This document shows, one piece after another, positions 36,968 through 47,891 of a DNA stretch of 64,000 nt. Position 1 is the stretch's first letter, and each line of letters starts with the position of its first letter. The position numbers and the translations under genes are program-made. The stretch is taken from the NCBI RefSeq assembly GCF_017591425.1, contig NW_024465369.1:26163501-26227500 (forward strand), in the 5' to 3' direction. The notes beneath the pieces are model-generated. The model saw only the letters and a list, made by a program, of their open reading frames with translations, was not told where the DNA came from and ran no database searches. The stretch is from Ochotona curzoniae (lineage: Eukaryota; Chordata; Mammalia; Lagomorpha; Ochotonidae).

Positions 36968-37929
36968 TCACATTTGCCCTTGGTTTTGGGGAGTGCTTTT
37001 CCTCTTCTCTATAAAGGGAACATTTTTAAGTATCATCTGTAGGGCAGGTTTGGAAGAGGTGTATTTTTTTTAACTTTTCTTTACTGTGGAAGAATTTTAT
37101 TTCATTTTCAAAGATGAAAGAAAGTTCTGCTGGGTATGTTATCCAAGGCCGACAATTTTTTTTCTTTTACAATCTGGAATATGTCACTCCATTCTCTTCT
37201 TGCCTATAGAGTCTCCTGTGAGAGATCTCCTGTGAGCTTAACTGGCAATCCTTTATATGTCAATTGATTTTTTTTCCACATGCATATTTAATTCAGTTGA
37301 AGAGAGCTTGATTATCACGTGTTGTGGTAAAGATCGCTTTTGGTCAACACTGTTGGGAGTTGTGTGCCCCTCTTGGATGTTGTTTCCCAACTCTTTCTCT
37401 AGATTAGGAAATTTTTCCCTTATGATTTCATTGAACACACATTTAATCTCAGCTTCCCTTTCTGCACCTTCATGGACTCCCATAATTCTTATATTTAACA
37501 TTTAAGCAGTCTTTCAATTTTTGAATACTTTTTTTAACTTGACCCACCTCTGTTTTCAGTTTTATGCTTGTTTCAGCCTGGTGACAGGCAATCTTCCAAT
37601 TCTGAGATTCTTTCTTCTGCCTCCATCATTCTGTTTTCGAGACTCCCCACTGTTCTTTTAATTTGCTCCACTGTATTTTTAATTTCTGACATATCAGCTT
37701 TCATTTGATTCCCTTCCTATGAAATATATTCCTTAAATTTGCTGAATTCCTCTATTATGTGCTTCTCATTGTTGATCAGAAGCTTTAAAACAAGTGTTTT
37801 GAATTCTGTATCACCCATTTTCTCGATATCTTCCTCAGTTATTTCTGAGGTTGGCATAGGATTTTGCTCCTTTGCAGGGGAGTCCTCAGTAATATTCATC
37901 ATTCCTTTGTCTCTTTTGCTCTTGGTCAT
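36968..37929 (-). pseudogene. L1 ORF1 (RNA-binding protein) pseudogene
   Basis: ORF1p is the L1 nucleic-acid chaperone that coats L1 RNA in the cytoplasm. The start codon at 37,929 opens a 70-codon frame (MTKSKRDKGMMNI...) ended by an early TAG at 37,717. Downstream text in shifting frames encodes a coiled-coil-like segment. Next comes an RRM-type region with LNIRIMGVHEGAE (82-codon frame 37,253-37,501), including FPNLEKELG and QHVIIKLSS. The last part is a C-terminal segment with SKPALQ and PQNQGQM before the TGA at 36,968-36,970. At least one nonsense codon and probable frameshifts break it. Domain order and approximate length fit mammalian ORF1p. It has no protein-coding role now. Confidence 0.85.
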
Positions 37930-39078
37930 TGTACTTCTGGTTAGCAGAGCCTTCTCCTTGAGGCAGGTTTCTAAGCTGTGTCACCCACAGGTCCACAATT
38001 TCATTTTACTTATTGTAGTTGGTACCCAGCCCAGCTCTTTGCTTGTAGTCACTTGTCCACTCCTTCCAGTGAGTTCCAGGTATGGGTTGTTATGATAGAT
38101 TTCCACTGTCGTCTCCATAGCCGCAGACCTAGCTCACCATTCTTCACCTCCTGCGATACCGTGCTGAGGCTGCACCATTGTCTGTAATACCTTTCTCCCA
38201 CTTTTGGTTGGATCAGATCCCAGGATTAGGGAGACACCAGGTGTCCTATATAGCTAGGTTGTTGGTGGCAGCCATCTTGCCAGAAACTGATGGCCATTAG
38301 ATCTGAGAGCCAAACAGACCCATTTTGACCCATATGATGCCATAGTTGGTATTATTTTCCTGTGGGACCAGTGTGAGGCACTGAGCTCAGTGACTTTTTG
38401 CCAAGCTCAACACATACGCAGCTCACTGTTGTCCCTGCAGTCTTAAATTCTTTGCCACACCGTGCAAAAATGCTGCTTGATGTGCCACTACTAGAGTTCT
38501 TGATCTGTTGGCTGTCAGGTGTGAAGGCTACCCCGACCTATCTTGGGTGGAACTTGTAGGATGGTACATAGTTGCAGTAATGAGTTCAGCAATGAGTTCA
38601 CTCCCAGCTCAGTGCATGTGCAGTATTACCCATAGCCTTTGCCTCCTTAAACAAAAATGGCACCCGATTTGGCTCTAGGGGGCAGACTGGGCTGTGAAAT
38701 CCATCCTGTTCCCACGCTGCTCTTCTGGGATCTGCCGCTCTGTCTCTGTTCCTGGTCAAATCAAGCAGACTAGCAAGATGGGCAGTTTTTTTTTGTCTGG
38801 GTTCACCTCCTGAGCTCCTGGTTAAAGTCTCTTCCCACCTTGTTGCTAGTGGAGTTTGGCTGCTGTTTCAGTTCAGATGGCTACTGGCTGAATGCTATGG
38901 GGCATCGTCACTGCAACACCACAGTTATATCCACTGCTTTTCTGTGTCTGCCAATCTCCAGGTGCCCCTGTGATGTTGTTCTGTCCTCTCCTATTTCCTT
39001 GAATGTTCCCTCTCTGCTTCACACTGGCTAATATTTCTCTGTTTAAATATGTCTTATCCTATTCGGCCATATTGAATT
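37930..39078 (-). promoter_or_regulatory. L1 5'UTR/promoter with tandem monomers
   Basis: The minus-strand start carries ATGGCCG, a YY1-type site typical of L1 5' ends. Two related blocks ending in CATCCTAYARGTTCCACCC-like text (around 38,270-38,640) form degenerate tandem monomers. The whole region aligns by eye with the plus-strand orphan 5'UTR at 54,317-55,455. The +1 end and current promoter activity cannot be judged from sequence. Confidence 0.7.
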
Positions 39079-39267
39079 TCAAGATCCATCTTCTTAAAAC
39101 ACAAATCTCATCATAATACTTTCTACAAGCTGTTATGTAAGAAAATATGAAACATTTATACCTTATAGAAAACATATAAAGATTTCCATTGCAATGTTGA
39201 AGATTTCTTGTATTCTGATTCCACATATCAGAATCCTTACTGTAAATGTAGCAGGATATGAAGTAAC

Positions 39268-39645
39268 GGAACAATAGGTTAGGTCACCGCTACTCAGACA
39301 TCAACAATCCCGTATAGATGACATTTCAACACCTGGCTGCTCCACTTTTTATTCCAACTACCTGCAAATTATCCAGAGAAACCCTCTCAATATCCCCCCA
39401 TTCCTTGGGCCGCTGCAACCCTGTAAGAGATTTCTGTACCCAGGTAGGAGACTCAAATGGAGTTCTAGGCACCTGGATCTTGACTGCCTTCGGCCATTTG
39501 TATGTGTTTGGGGAGTATACAAGCTGATAGAAGATCTCTCTCTTTGTGTCTCTCTCCTATCTCTGTCTTTCCACCCCACTCTCCTGCTTTCTTTCTGTAT
39601 CCCTCTCTCTATAATTCTGTTTTTTCAAATATAAGCCATTTCTTA
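39268..39645 (+). mobile_element. C-repeat SINE, old copy
   Basis: CACCTGGCTGCTCCACTTTT, GGTAGGAGACTCAAATGGAG, TTTGGGGAGTATACAAGCTG and a long CT-rich segment are in SINE order. Confidence 0.75.
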
Positions 39646-42635
39646 AAATGTTAGCAATTATATTATATTTAACATTAGATATTTTAGATATTTTCAGTAT
39701 TTAAAGAGAAAAAACATAAACATGACTCTGGGGCTAAAAATCCAAAACATATAATTTGATTCTTTCACTCTCATCCTCCCTGTCACTGTTTAAATAATAT
39801 AAGGCAACTCATATGTCCTCTCCAGTCTCAGTCTTTTCTATCATAAACTCTTAAGACATTCAGTGGAATGACACCCAATACTGCATCTGACACAATAAGA
39901 TCTGCAATGTTAATGATTATTGTGATTACACAAAATTGTCCATTCAAATTTATACCATAATTTGTATTCAAGGGAATATGTGGGGTTTTTAGGGAAAAAA
40001 AATGAAAGATGATACAGAGTGTCTGCCTGAAAAAAAATTCTTCAGGCCAGGCAGGAAAGTCTTAAATTTAGAAAATATTAGTCTCAACCGATGCATGGTA
40101 CATGCTTAATTTAATCAGTCTTAGTAGCAAGGCATGTACAGTGCTTTAAATGTATTCCTTGAAAACAAGCCTCATACCAAAACTCTTTTTCATAAAATGT
40201 TTATTAAGTTAGTTTTTTAAAAAACTACACATTCAGCATTTTACCTAAAGGGGAAACAAGAATTTTCATCTGCAGAGATTTAAATATGTTTAGTAATAGA
40301 AAAGTTATTTCTCCCAGTAAAAGTAAATATTAATTAGCTATATGCTGAATGTGAAGCTTGCTACAACTTGTTAATTTTGCTAAGTGTTCTTATTAGATAT
40401 GCAAATAAGAAATAAACTGCATGATAGATTTCTCCACACAGATTACTTCAATGGCAAGCTTTTTAGAGTACTGCTCACTTGGAGATTAAATATGCAAAAG
40501 AAGAGCTCTCCCCATATTTTTATTCCTTTAGAATATTTTAACAAAAGATTAACTTCTGCTGTGGACATTTTCATGTTGTGTAACTTTCAATAGCTTCTGT
40601 TTTTTTACCTTACTATTTCTAGTTCTTTTACCTTGAGTCAGAGCCTTCTCTTGCTATTTTTTCTACCTCTCAAATGCTTGTAAACAATGATGGAGGTAAG
40701 GAGAAAGCCAGCAAACACCGTTCCAAGACCTCTTTGCCCCACCAGCACACAACTCATTTAACAGTATACAAATGATTTAACAGTCATCCCGGCTGGGTTC
40801 CCAGAGGAAATCATTTCCATTCCCACCACTGCTTGCAGATGGAGGTCATGTTTCCTTCTCTCCTTAGTCACTGCGCAGCCAAACTACTCATATTTACATA
40901 ATTCTCCCGGTAGTGTTAGGTAAACTTTTTGAAATCAGAGTAGTTTGTAGAGTTGCACATCCAGAAAAGGTTGTAGAGCAGGAGGAGTTGAGAGATCCTG
41001 GCCTAGGGCATGAATGATGAATTTGCTTTTGCTCCATCCTGGATCAGATCCATTTGCCCTTCAGTTCCAGATCTGTTCTGTGTCGTTAAAGGCTGACTTT
41101 CCTGACCTTATTCTCCAGTTCTCTGTTGTGTCTGATGAAATTAAAATGCTGAGGATATCTCATGGCAGGAAGAAATTGGAGTTAGAGTATGTATTCCCTG
41201 CTGTGCCTCAGATTGGCTTTGACTACAGTCTTAAACTGACAACCGCAGCTTCTGTCTGAGGGCCATCTCTAAGATCTGTGCTCAGATTCCGGTATCCCAG
41301 CTTTCTTACTCTCTGTGCAATTCAGGTTGTTAGCACCGTTCATACTATCATTGATTCCAAGGTGATTCACCTCTCATGCTTCCCCTTAATCCTACTCACC
41401 TCTGTACAGAGTTCCTTACGTGAAAACTCTTCAACTGTCCTTTATGAGATTGCTTCTATTTTCTTTCTCAGTTACTGGCTGACATTGCCCTCAACTTAGA
41501 ATACACAGAGAACAGCAGAGAGCCTTAACCACATGAAACATAGTGGGTGCCCTTGCTGGCAGCTCAATCAGAGTAATGTTTCTTATTTGTTTTCCTTTTG
41601 AAACCTCAGAAGCTTTGCATTTTCAGCAGGCCAGAGATTAGTACAAATTTCAGGTAAAACTGGTCAGGAGTAAAAGTGACTAGAAAAGTGTTAGTACCTA
41701 GACATCTCAGGGAGTTGTTCATCTGTATCACTGGTGGAGATTTCACAGAGATGGTTCTCAAGTGTCAGCCAAAATCTCCATGTGACACACACAACCAGCA
41801 CACTACACAACACAGGTGATGCTGGCCTGAGAGCTGGAAATTCAGTTCCACATCTTTTATGGAAATTCGGTCAGTTTTCTAGACTTGAGGTTTTGTCAGT
41901 CTTTGTGATAGAACACAGCTGTAACTCGTACCCTTCCAGTACCTTCCACTCCTCAATGCAGGCATAGTTCCTGTTGAGAGTAACATCTACTGTGAAATAC
42001 CAGCCTGATTCTGAACTGTGTCCGTTCATGCAATCCACACATTCTGTATTGTCTTGAGTTACAGTCACCAAGGGAAGATGGGGCCTACTCTACAAGATGT
42101 GCACTGTTCTCCAGTAACATTACACAAGCAGTAACTGTTTTTTACCTCTCTCCCCTCTCAACGGCATGCCAGACAGTAGTTGATAACAGTGCAACGAAAT
42201 TCACGTTTGTCTCAACTCTATCCTGGCCTGAGAAGAATGCAAAAGTAGCATCATCCGATGACTGGCATCTGAGCAGGCTGAGCATTCAACTTCACTCAAT
42301 TTTTTTCCTGATGAGATAAACCTTTATACAACCCAGATTTTTTCATACTATTTCTCTGCCGCAAAAGATTGTATTCAGAATAAATTCTTTGAACCCTTCC
42401 TTTACTTCTTTAAATCCCACTTCTCTAGAAAACATTATTCTGCTCCTTCATTTCCTCTGCTCTCCCACAGCACAGCCTCCCTCACATCACCTGATCCTTT
42501 GTCCTCCACTATCAACAAATCACACCTCATTGTGCTTTTCTGAGTTTCACTACTATCCCCTCTGCCATTGCCAATGTGCTGATGGACCAACTGCTCGTCT
42601 GCCTGATATCTGGACCCCTACCTAGGGCACAACAT
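39646..42635. other. Unique sequence with probable ancient repeats; no gene supported
   Basis: 40,930-42,110 is less AT-rich than its surroundings and has several 65-80-codon frames on both strands. One is 41,871-42,071 on the minus strand (QDNTECVDCMNGHSSESGWY...). None has introns or a domain I recognise. I suspect an ancient LTR element but cannot name it. 42,380-42,600 may be an L2 relic. Confidence 0.4.
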
Positions 42636-42651
42636 AAAAATGTGAGGTACA

Positions 42652-42980
42652 GGGCCCGGCGCGGTGGCGCAAATGGTTAAAGGTCCTCGCCTAGCACGCC
42701 CGGGATCCCATATGGGCGCCGGTTCTAATCCCAGCAGCCCCGCTTCCCTTCCAGCTCCCTGCCTGTGGCCTGGGAAAGCAGTCGAGGACAGCCCAAAGCT
42801 TTGGGAACCTGCACCCGTGTGGGAGACCCGGAAGAGGCTCCAGGCTTTGGATCGGCATAGTATCGGCCCATTGCGCTCACTTGGGGAGTGAATCATCGGA
42901 CGGAAGATCTTCCTCTCTGTCTCTCCTCTCTGTATATCCGCCTTTCCAATGAAAAAATAATAAAAATAAATCTTTAAAAA
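42652..42980 (+). mobile_element. Very young C-repeat SINE with intact Pol III boxes
   Basis: The copy starts GGGCCCGGCGCGGTGGCGCA and retains many CpGs. The A-box candidate TGGCGCAAATGG lies at 42665-42676 and the B box GGTTCTAATCC at 42721-42731. It ends AATAAAAATAAATCTTT plus an A-run. A perfect 16-bp target duplication flanks it at 42636-42651 and 42981-42996. It is the best candidate here for a recently active source or offspring SINE. Confidence 0.97.
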
Positions 42981-43149
42981 AAAAATGTGAGGTACAAATG
43001 GTGAACCAGTAGAAAAATGAAACAGCCTATCTTTTTAAAGCCAATTATTTCCATTTAGTTGACAATATGTACATATCTTGTAACATTATACTACATTCCA
43101 CGAACATACACATATAGTTATTTGCCAATTTAAAATAAGATAAAATAAT

Positions 43150-43321
43150 GGGCACCTGTTTCTGATACGGGAAAGCAGGAGGGAGGTCCTAGATTCAGCC
43201 AGGTTCCATTTTAGACACTACAGCCACCTGGAGAATGTAATAGTGAATGAAAGCTCTTACTCTCCGTATGTCCCTTAGTCTGTGTGTCACTTAGCCTTTC
43301 AAATAAATAATTATAAAAAAT
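43150..43321 (+). mobile_element. C-repeat SINE fragment with internal deletion
   Basis: ATACGGGAAAGCAGGAGGGA is followed quickly by CTACAGCCACCTGGAGAATG and CTTTCAAATAAATAATTAT. The middle of the element is missing. Confidence 0.72.
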
Positions 43322-43655
43322 TTATTTTCTTTGAACTCAACGTGGTAGTCTAGTAGCTGAAGTTCTTGCAGAGATCCCATAGGGATGTGACCTTGTGCCA
43401 CCCTGCTCCACTTCCCATCCCACTCCCTGCTCGTGGAATGGTAAAGCATTAGAGGATGACCCAAAGCTTTGGGACCCTGCACCCTATTGGAAGACCCAGA
43501 AAAAGCTCCTGGCTCCTGGCTTTAGATCAGCTCAGCTCTGGCCATTGTGGCCACTTGGGGAATGAACCAGCAGATAAAATATCTTTCTCTCTGTCTCTCC
43601 TTCTTTTTGTAAATAGGACTTTTCATAAAAATTTAATAAACCTTAAAAATAATCC
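43322..43655 (+). mobile_element. C-repeat SINE
   Basis: AACGTGGTAGTCTAGTAGCT, GAGATCCCATAGGGATGTGA, AAGACCCAGAAAAAGCTCCT and CCACTTGGGGAATGAACCAG are in order, followed by a tail into an A-rich run at 43,660-43,680. Confidence 0.88.
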
Positions 43656-44098
43656 TCTTTAAAAAAAAAGAAAAAGAAATACAAATTTTCTGCAAGAAAA
43701 CCAGAGAAGTATCTTTTAAGGACAATCAATGAAAGGAGATTGAGAAGCACACACAATGATGTTGAAGGATCTGGCCAGGGATGTAACTGGAAAACTATCA
43801 TTGCAATAAAGTTCATAAATGCTTTCAGCCACCCAGGAATTACTAACAAAACATGTTGTCCTATGAGGCATATGTCACTAAATTATGCAAAGCATTCTTC
43901 CTTAAGAAGTAGCAGAAAATAATAATTTCACATTTTTCTTGCTTCTGTTTTATTTATGGTTACTCTAGCCAAAACAGATTCCCTCATGTTATCACATACA
44001 TTTAAATATCAATTCACCATCCTAGTTGTCCATGCCACCTCTCAACATAATCTAGTACACTGCCTTAATTCTTTATTTATTGGCTAAAACAATGCTAT

Positions 44099-44427
44099 TT
44101 TTAAAAACATTTATTTATTTGTTTCAAAGGCAAAGTTAGAGAGAAAAAGAAAAGCCATAAAAGATGTCTGCCATGCACTATTTCATTCCCTTGCTGACCC
44201 CCACAATAGGGTTAGGCCAGGCTGAAGCTAGGAATTGGGAACTTCACCCAAGGTCTCCCACATGGACAGCAGGGCTCACACATTTGGGTCATCTTCTCTA
44301 TCTTTGCTGGGTACATCAGTAAGGAGTTGGATAAGAAATGGGGTACCAGGACTAAGTCCATGTAGTTGTTGGCAATGCAAGTTGTGGCTTACTTCACTGC
44401 ACATACCATCAGCCTAGAGGCACTTTT
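44099..44427 (-). mobile_element. C-repeat SINE, older copy
   Basis: CATTTATTTATTTGTTTCAA, AGGTCTCCCACATGGACAGC and GGAGTTGGATAAGAAATGGG, ending near TAGAGGCAC. Confidence 0.82.
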
Positions 44428-44588
44428 TTAAAAATTTATTTATTCATTTTATTATTCCGTGATATAGTTTTATAGACTTTGGGTTTTTCCTCCCTCACTT
44501 CTCCTCAAGTCCCTGCCTCCTCCCATTAATTCCCCACATGTCATTACAATAGTATAGTCTTCACAATCCTATGTTTAAAATTAAAAAT
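44428..44588 (-). mobile_element. L1 3'UTR fragment
   Basis: TTATTATTCCGTGATATAGT and CATTACAATAGTATAGTC match the tail end of the half-L1 3'UTR at 36,611-36,725. Confidence 0.65.
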
Positions 44589-44591
44589 AAA

Positions 44592-44772
44592 GGAGCCGGT
44601 GCAATGGCGCAATTGGTGAGTCCTCTGCCTGCAAGAACTGGCATCCCATATGGGCTCAGATTAGGCCACTGCAGTCATTTCTGGAACAAAGAGTAGATGA
44701 AAGACCTATCTCTTAATCTCTCCTTTTCTCTGTAAATCTGCCTTTCCAAAATAAAGGAATATTTTAAAAATA
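44592..44772 (+). mobile_element. C-repeat SINE with a large internal deletion
   Basis: GAGCCGGTGCAATGGCGCAA and GGCATCCCATATGGGCTCAG run directly into GGCCACTGCAGTCATTTCTG. The central block with GGCCTGGGAAAGCAGT is missing. The tail TTTCCAAAATAAAGG is present. Confidence 0.85.
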
Positions 44773-44792
44773 AGAACAAAAAGAGTTTCAGG

Positions 44793-45124
44793 GACCAGTC
44801 ACATGGCTTAGTAAGCTAAGCCTAAGCTGATAATGTCAGCATCCCATATGGGCATGGTTTGTGTCCCTGCTACTTGCTTCACATCCAGCTTTCTGCTTGT
44901 GGCCTGGGAAAACAGCAGAGTATGGCCCAGCACTTGGTTCCTGGCATTCATATGGGAGACCTGAAGGAAACTTCTGGTTCTGGGCTTTGTTTCAGCCCAG
45001 CTCCAGCTGTTGGCAGCCATTTGGGGAATGAACCAGCTGATGGACCATCTCTTGCTTTCTCTCTCTTCCTCTCTCCTTCTTTTCTCTGTAACTCTGAATT
45101 AGATAAAATAAATCTTAAAAATAA
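44793..45124 (+). mobile_element. C-repeat SINE, plus arm of an inverted pair
   Basis: GGGACCAGTCACATGGCTTA, GCATCCCATATGGGCATGG, GGCCTGGGAAAACAGCAGAG and ATTCATATGGGAGACCTGAA, ending ATAAAATAAATC. About 98% identical over some 270 bp to the reverse complement of 47,162-47,452, sharing private variants. Confidence 0.92.
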
Positions 45125-45179
45125 TTTCAAAGTTAGATAGTTCAAATATTACATCTTTTAAATGCAAAATATATTTTAA

Positions 45180-45310
45180 GTTTTATTTTCTTAGCATTCT
45201 CCATACTGACATCCACAATGGTTGTAGTAGGCTACACTTTCACCAAGAGTTTAGTAGGGAATCTTTCTCCTCACATCCATGCCAGCAGGTGTTAGCTGAG
45301 TAGGTAAACA
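45180..45310 (-). mobile_element. Old L1 fragment
   Basis: CATACTGACATCCACAATGG and CACATCCATGCCAGCAGGTG follow the antisense text of the L1 3' region. Confidence 0.5.
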
Positions 45311-45404
45311 TGGTTATACATCTATTTATCTAGCAGATCTGTATAACAGAGGCAAATATACCATGTAGTAGAGATATACTGCAGGATGCATTTGTACTTT
45401 TAAA

Positions 45405-45645
45405 TAAATAATGGACTCCCAATCACGCTGTGAAATCTATCTTGACAATAGAATGTTGCAGTTTACACCATTCTCTATAGCTACAATGTCAGGATACTTT
45501 TAAATGGAAGAATAACAGACTGGGGCTTGACAATTGTTACAATATATGGGAAAACAGTGGGTGGGAGAAAATGGTAGGAGGCAGAAGGGAAAGTTCCTGA
45601 GCCTAAGCAATTGCATCATGAATGTTAAAGAATTTTTAAAAATTG
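45405..45645 (+). mobile_element. L1 3'UTR, diverged
   Basis: ATGGACTCCCAATCACGCTG, CTATCTTGACAATAGAATG and GGAAAGTTCCTGAGCCTAAG parallel the half-L1 3'UTR in sense orientation. Confidence 0.6.
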
Positions 45646-47161
45646 GTTTGGACACCAACAAGGGATATAATCATGGTAAAAGAGGCAGAGTAAAGAATGT
45701 GAGTATCTTCAATAATACCTACCAAGTCCTCACAGAGTCTTTTAATAGGAAATGTGCTCATTGGTATCTCTTCACATATCTACCAGACATTAAAAAAAAA
45801 CTTTCTTGGTGACATCATAATAAAAGAAGACTTTCAAGATGAATTTGTAGTTGCTATATTTTACACTTGCTGAAATTTTCTCTCCGTTGTGATAAAAATT
45901 TTAACACATTACATTACACAACACATATATTTTATTACTCTAATTGCCATTGTGAATTTGTGATAGTGCACAACAGCATTTTATCTCCAATAGTGCTTCT
46001 CGTCTAAGCATAATTAACATAAAATATGAGAAAACGGTTTAGCAGTTGTATCCATTTTTCATTAGCAGATTTATTTTTCACTTTTCAGAATATTTTACCA
46101 GCATAACAAGAAGCCAGTTCTATATGCTGTTCAAATATTATTGTTGTACTTAACGTACTACTGTATGCATTAACAATGTAAACTAAAAACTGTCAGAGTA
46201 TTGTGAGGGACAATACATACAAGAGTAAATCTAGTTTTACCACCCTTATTAGCTTTTCCTCATTCCATGAGAAAATTATTCCTGACAGTATTTTAATTTC
46301 AACTCAACAAGGTGAAAGGAGTGAGTGACATTTTAGCAGATGGCTTGTACAAAACAGATGACAGCATATAGTGTTGTGATTAAGAATTAGGGAATAAATA
46401 CATATAGCTAGATATGAATATCTGGCATCTATTTCCCTACTAGAAGAAATTCAATCTTCTTGAATTACTAAATGCTCACATTCTGATAAATATTTTCATA
46501 AATTACCAAACTATTACACATGTAATGGCTATCCCTTTAAGAACCATTGAAAAATTCAACTTAGGAAAATACAAATATGACCCTAAAAATGATTATTCAG
46601 CTCTCCTATTAACTTTCTAAACAACTGGGAAGATCTGTGTCAGTTGCCCAAACAAAACATGTAATTAGAATCGCACAAATTATTTGCCTATGGTTGTTAA
46701 GGTCACAGAGGAACACCCCAAGCCTGTACTCTACCATGTTACATGTTCGCATCAATATACAATTTTACTCTTTTTGAGTAGCTTGATTTTAAGTGGAAAC
46801 ATTTAGATTCTTCTTTTTTTTTTTTAACTACAATTCGTGCTTCAGTTACTTTCAAAAACATTAAAATCCTAACTTCCTTCATTACTGAACGCAGCCTTTT
46901 TTGGAAATAGGCCCTTTACTACTGAACAATGGAAAATATCATCACTGTGAATCCAACCCAATATGCCTGTGCTAATACAAAGCGTAAATTTAGGCAAAGA
47001 CCAGGACATGCGAGCAGTGACTTTGCCATGTAAGTTTGAGTACAGATCTCACAGTGAGGAAGCTGGAAGCAAAGGAAAGCTACAGGTAGCTGGCAAACTC
47101 CCAAGAGGTAGTAGAGGAGACTGCATTTGATTTTCCCTGAAAGTCCTCAGAAGAACCACAT
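45646..47161. other. AT-rich unique sequence with a possible MIR
   Basis: A MIR-like antisense core may lie at about 46,368-46,480 (GTTGTGATTAAGAATTAGGG). No gene supported. Confidence 0.45.
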
Positions 47162-47452
47162 AGAAAGAAGAAAAGGAGAGAAAGCAAGAGATGGTCCATC
47201 AACTGGTTCATTCCCCAAATGGCTGCCAACAGCTGGAGCTGGGCTGAAGCAAAGCCCAGAACCAGAAGTTTCCTTCAGGTCTCCCATATGAATGCCAGGA
47301 ACCAAGTGCTGGGCCATACTCTGCTGTTTTCCCAGGCCACAAGCAGAAAGCTGGATGTGAAGCAAGTAGCAGGGACAAAACCATGCCCATATGGGATGCT
47401 GACATCATCAGCTCAGGCTTAGCTTACTAAGCCATGTGACTGGTCCCTGAAA
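47162..47452 (-). mobile_element. C-repeat SINE, minus arm of an inverted pair
   Basis: Reverse complement of the 44,793 copy with about five differences, including TTTTGTCC for TTTGTGTCC. Both share GAGTTTCA immediately outside the promoter end. That could mean a longer element start, a common source locus, or a local inverted duplication. Confidence 0.92.
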
Positions 47453-47704
47453 CTCCTTTCCATCTTAGCAACGAATATTAAATGACATGAAAAAGTTTAA
47501 GTTTTGGTTTTAGATTCTCTCTGTAAAGTTCAAGATCACTCTAAGCAAATACTGCTCTAAGCACCGGATTTGCCACCCTTGAGGCTCTCCCATGGATATG
47601 TCATTAAGTGAGTTGTGTGTATGTATTTACTCCAACTAAACGTAAACCAGAATCACAAGACTGGTAGAGGATTCACAAACAGTTACATATTTAATTTTGT
47701 TTAA

Positions 47705-47830
47705 TTTATTTTAAAAATATTTATTTTGGAAGGGCAGATTTACAGAGAGAAGGAGGGACTGTGACAAAGTTCTCCCATCCACTGTCCCTTCCAACTCAGA
47801 GTGATGAAACAGTAGGCTTCTAGTACTGAA
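47705..47830 (-). mobile_element. C-repeat SINE tail fragment left of the provirus
   Basis: ATATTTATTTTGGAAGGGCA, TTTACAGAGAGAAGGAGG and TTCTCCCATCCACTG. The continuation expected on the far side of the provirus is not found after 51,237. Confidence 0.65.
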
Positions 47831-47891
47831 GCCTCCCAACGTTTGATAATTGCATTAGCTCTAGCAAATTAAGGCAACTCAGAATCAGAAA

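Larger units (their letters stand above)
36611..39078 (-). mobile_element. ORF1-only L1 (half-L1, HAL1-like) element
   Basis: Read on the minus strand, the element has three contiguous parts. The first is a roughly 1.15-kb 5'UTR, starting near 39,078 with TATGGCCGAATAGGA, like the canonical L1 5' start. The second is a broken ORF1 (37,929 to 36,968). The third is the same 3'UTR and tail used by the other L1 copies here (GGAAATCCCAGGGCCAATGA). No ORF2 (endonuclease or reverse transcriptase) lies between ORF1 and the 3'UTR. It is either an internally deleted L1 or a copy of a half-L1 family mobilised by L1 in trans. Confidence 0.78.

Noticed and set aside
41871..42071. 66-codon minus-strand frame with a plausible folded-domain look (DNTECVDCMNGHSSESGWY)
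   Set aside because: No start context, flanking exon or family match recognised. Kept only as part of the unexplained segment.
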